Shown: positions 4,305 to 6,329 of the stretch, one piece after another
Layout of the letters: the number at the start of each line of letters is the position of its first letter
Numbering within the stretch: the first letter of the stretch is position 1
Assembly (NCBI GenBank): GCA_016180765.1
Contig: JACPAP010000050.1
Coordinates: 1 to 6,329 of the forward strand
DNA length: 6,329 nucleotides
Source: Gemmatimonadota bacterium
GTDB taxonomy: Bacteria > Gemmatimonadota > Gemmatimonadetes > Gemmatimonadales > GWC2-71-9
Direction: 5' to 3'
Notes under the pieces: model-generated
Told to the model about the DNA's origin: nothing
What the model saw: the letters and a program-made list of their open reading frames with translations, nothing else
Database searches by the model: none
Translations under genes and position numbers: made by a program

Positions 4305-5763
4305 ATGCGATTCTGGGTTCTGATAGCCCTGCTGGCGCAGGCGCTGCCGGTGGCGGCCCAACAGGCGGCCCCCGAGATCGAGTCGATCCGGAAGGAGGAT
4401 CTCCGGGCGGACCTCTTCTACCTGGCCGGGGACGGTTTTCGCGGCCGGCTCACCAACACGGCGGAGAACCAGTTGGCCGCCGAGTTCATCCTGGCGCGTT
4501 TCGAGCGGCTGGGGCTCGAGCCCGCCGGGCCGGGTGGCTCCTATTTCCAGCCCTACAACCTGATGACGGCTACGTTGGGCGCAGAGAACCGCCTGGTCGC
4601 CTCCACTGGGGACGGGGTGGAGCTCCGGGCGGCCGTCGGCCAGTCTATGTACCCCCACCGTTTCAGCGCCAGCGGGCGAACCGGCGGTTCGGTCGTCTTT
4701 GCGGCCTTCGGCATCACGGAGCCCCGTGTGGGCTACGACGACTATCGCGGCGAGCAGATCAAGGGCAACGTGGTGCTGGTGCTGGATCACGAGCCCGGCG
4801 AGCGCGATCCCAACAGCCCGTTCGATGGCGTGGTCACGGCCCAGGCGTCAAGTCCCCTGGAGAAGGCGCTGGCGGCGCAGGCGAATGGCGCCGTGGGCAT
4901 CCTGTTCGTGTCCGACGTCCACAACCACCCGGGGGTCGCGAGCTTCGAGGCCGAAGCGCGGAACTACTGGCCCGAGGAGCCCCCGGGTCACGACCACCGT
5001 GACCCAGCACCTGATCCCGGACCGCAACGTGGTGGCGCGGGTTGAGGGTGCGGACCCGCGGCTCAAGGACGATTGGGTGATCGTGAGCGCGCATTACGAC
5101 CACAACGGCGCGGAGGACGAGCAGATCTACAACGGCGCGGACGACGACGGCTCGGGCACCGTGGGCCTGCTGGAGATCGCGGAGGCCTACGCCCGCGCCG
5201 TCGAGCGAGGGCAGCGACCCCGCCGCTCGGTACTGTTTGCCGCCTGGAACTCGGAGGAGCGCGGCCTGCTGGGTGCCTGGGCCTTCATCGAGCAGCCGTT
5301 GTTCCTGCTGGAGCGCATCGTGGGCGTGCTCAACATGGACATGATCGGCCGCAACGAAGAGGTGCAGGTGGGTGGCGGCGCCCGGTTCCGTGGCCTGGAG
5401 GTGCAGACCGCCGAATCCAATAACAACGCCATCAACATCCTCGGCTACTCCCGCACGCCGGATCTCTGGGCGTTGGTCCAGCAGGCCAACGCCGGCATTG
5501 GGCTGGAGCTGAAGCCGCGCTACGACAACAACCTGTCCAACCTGCTGCGCCGCAGCGATCACTGGCCGTTCTTGCAGCGTGGCGTGCCGGCGGTCTGGTT
5601 CCACACCGGGCTCCACCCGGATTATCACACGGTGTACGACCGGCCGGAGAAGATCAACTACGACAAGATGGAGAAGGTCGCCCGGCTGGTGTACCAGGCC
5701 AGCTGGGACCTGGCGCAGCAGGACGGGCGGCCCAGGATGGCGGCGCGGAACGTTCGTCCGTAG
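4305..5763 (+). pseudogene. Secreted M28-family metallopeptidase with PA insert, disrupted by an out-of-frame lesion
   Basis: The first frame (4305-5045) encodes 246 residues: a signal peptide (MRFWVLIALLAQALPVAAQ), an N-terminal segment (LRADLFYLAGDGFRGRLTNTAENQLAAEF), and the start of a protease-associated insert with YDDYRGEQIKGNVVLVLDHEPGE (144-166) and AVGILFVSDVHNHPG (196-210). After PEEPP (223-227) the frame turns into a non-protein tail and stops at 5043. Homology resumes in another frame at 4984 (RVTTTVTQ, then PDRNVVARVEG) and runs to the stop at 5761. Removing one C of the run 4980-4984 would restore a 485-residue protein. All M28 zinc and catalytic residues are then present: AHYDH (His263), NGADDDGSG (Asp279-281), NSEERG (Glu317-318), NMDMIGR (Asp345) and HPDYHT (His441). 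The distal part of the PA insert, normally containing an IPA-x-x-IS-like strand, is absent, so a deletion is suspected. The family removes N-terminal residues from peptides outside the cytoplasm. A sequencing error remains possible. Confidence 0.85.
4980..4984 (+). other. Frameshift point in a C5 run of the M28 peptidase gene
   Basis: The upstream reading frame ends its homology here and the downstream frame begins at 4984; the coding span has one base too many. The junction sequence, GAGGAG followed by five C and three G, is a homopolymer and also a plausible microhomology scar for a deletion. Confidence 0.8.
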
Positions 5764-5790
5764 CTTATGGGACATTCCTCCTTCTTCATC

Positions 5791-6329
5791 ATGTCGCGCA
5801 CGCACCCAGTACTCGCCCGGATCGGAGCGGCCGCCGCCGCTCTTGCCTCCACGGTAGCCTGCTTCGGACCGGAGCAACCAGCCGCGATCACCGTTTCGCC
5901 TTCCAGCGTGACGATGGACGCCCTGGGAGACACCAAACAGCTCTCAGCCACCGCTACCGACAAAGAGGGTCAAGAGCTCACGGGCGTCATCTTCACGTGG
6001 GCCTCGAGTGCGCCGACCGTGGTAGGTGTGGATAGCGCGGGGAAGATCACGGCGCTCGCACCCGGCACCAGCGACGTGACCGCTACCGCGGGCGGCGTGA
6101 CCGGCGCGGCCGAGGTCACGGTGACCCAGGTGATCAGCAAGGTCGAGGCGACCTCGGGCGCGCAGCAGACCGGCACGGTGGGCCAGACCCTGCCGCAGCA
6201 GCTGGTGGTGCGGGTGCGGGATCGGCTGGACCACGCCGTCCCGGGCGCTCCGGTCACCTTCACGGTACAGGCTAACGGCGGCACCGTCGAGCCAGCCAGC
6301 GGTACCACGGGTGCCGACGGCCAGCTCAC
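5791..6329 (+). CDS. BIG2/BIG1-domain surface lipoprotein, N-terminal part (runs off window)
   Basis: The frame is open from an ATG at 5791 to the window end (179 full codons). MSRTHPVLARIGAAAAALAS is a signal segment and TVAC gives Cys24 as a possible lipidation site, so an exported, probably lipid-anchored protein is likely. Residues about 31-113 read as a bacterial Ig-like group 2 (BIG2) domain: AITVSPSSVTMDALGDTKQL, TWASSAPTVVGVDSAGKITAL and APGTSDVTATAGG. Residues about 115-179 start a BIG1 (invasin-like) domain: TGTVGQTLPQQLVVRVRDRL, then PGAPVTFTVQANGGTVEP, and GADGQL at the edge. Such modules form rods that display a distal domain, which is outside the window, so the role is unknown. 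An in-frame ATG at 5767 would add eight residues. Neither start has a good Shine-Dalgarno. Only 3-27 nt separate it from the peptidase stop, so it is probably co-transcribed. Confidence 0.85.
   Translation, partial: MSRTHPVLARIGAAAAALASTVACFGPEQPAAITVSPSSVTMDALGDTKQLSATATDKEGQELTGVIFTWASSAPTVVGVDSAGKITALAPGTSDVTATAGGVTGAAEVTVTQVISKVEATSGAQQTGTVGQTLPQQLVVRVRDRLDHAVPGAPVTFTVQANGGTVEPASGTTGADGQL

Noticed and set aside
4975..5045. Programmed ribosomal frameshift in the M28 gene
   Set aside because: No slippery heptamer with a fitting downstream structure was seen, and a missing PA segment is not explained by recoding.
4834..5877. Long open frame (347 codons) on the minus strand
   Set aside because: It is antisense to the M28 catalytic domain with all its metal ligands and shows only low-complexity His/Arg/Val-rich sequence.

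Overview
The window is GC-rich, gene-dense bacterial chromosome. It carries an FMN-dependent alpha-hydroxy-acid oxidase, a DMT permease, an exported seven-bladed propeller of the virginiamycin B lyase type, a LEA type 2 protein, an M28 peptidase with a PA insert, and a lipoprotein with BIG2 and BIG1 domains. That mixture, with GTG starts and high GC, recalls soil or metagenomic Gemmatimonadota or a neighbouring Gram-negative phylum. The assignment is an impression from gene content, because the window has no rRNA or marker gene. No tRNA, rRNA, insertion sequence or CRISPR array was seen.

Layout. Positions 1-477 (minus) hold the N-terminal 159 codons of the alpha-hydroxy-acid oxidase, cut by the window edge. 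A 170-nt gap with a heptamer tandem repeat (593-623) separates it from a DMT/EamA permease (648-1553, minus). A 190-nt divergent region containing an 11-bp inverted repeat leads to the propeller protein (1744-2742, plus). That gene converges on a LEA type 2 lipoprotein-like gene (2872-3348, minus), and the gap between them is mostly one large imperfect hairpin (2745-2857). Next comes an XRE-like HTH regulator (3474-4151, minus).

The most informative stretch is the short AT-rich island at about 4152-4190 in front of the regulator. It contains two interlocked divergent sigma70-like promoters whose -10 boxes overlap, and a 19-bp inverted repeat lies across both. This suggests that the HTH protein controls itself and the rightward genes. 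The rightward unit is an exported M28 metallopeptidase (4305-5763), disrupted at a C-run near 4980-4984. It is followed within 30 nt by a lipoprotein-like BIG-domain surface protein (from about 5791) that runs off the right edge.

The peptidase break is more than a one-base slip. Restoring the frame rejoins the catalytic domain, but the distal part of the PA insert is missing, so an out-of-frame deletion is a good explanation. All the expected M28 metal ligands are intact downstream of the break.
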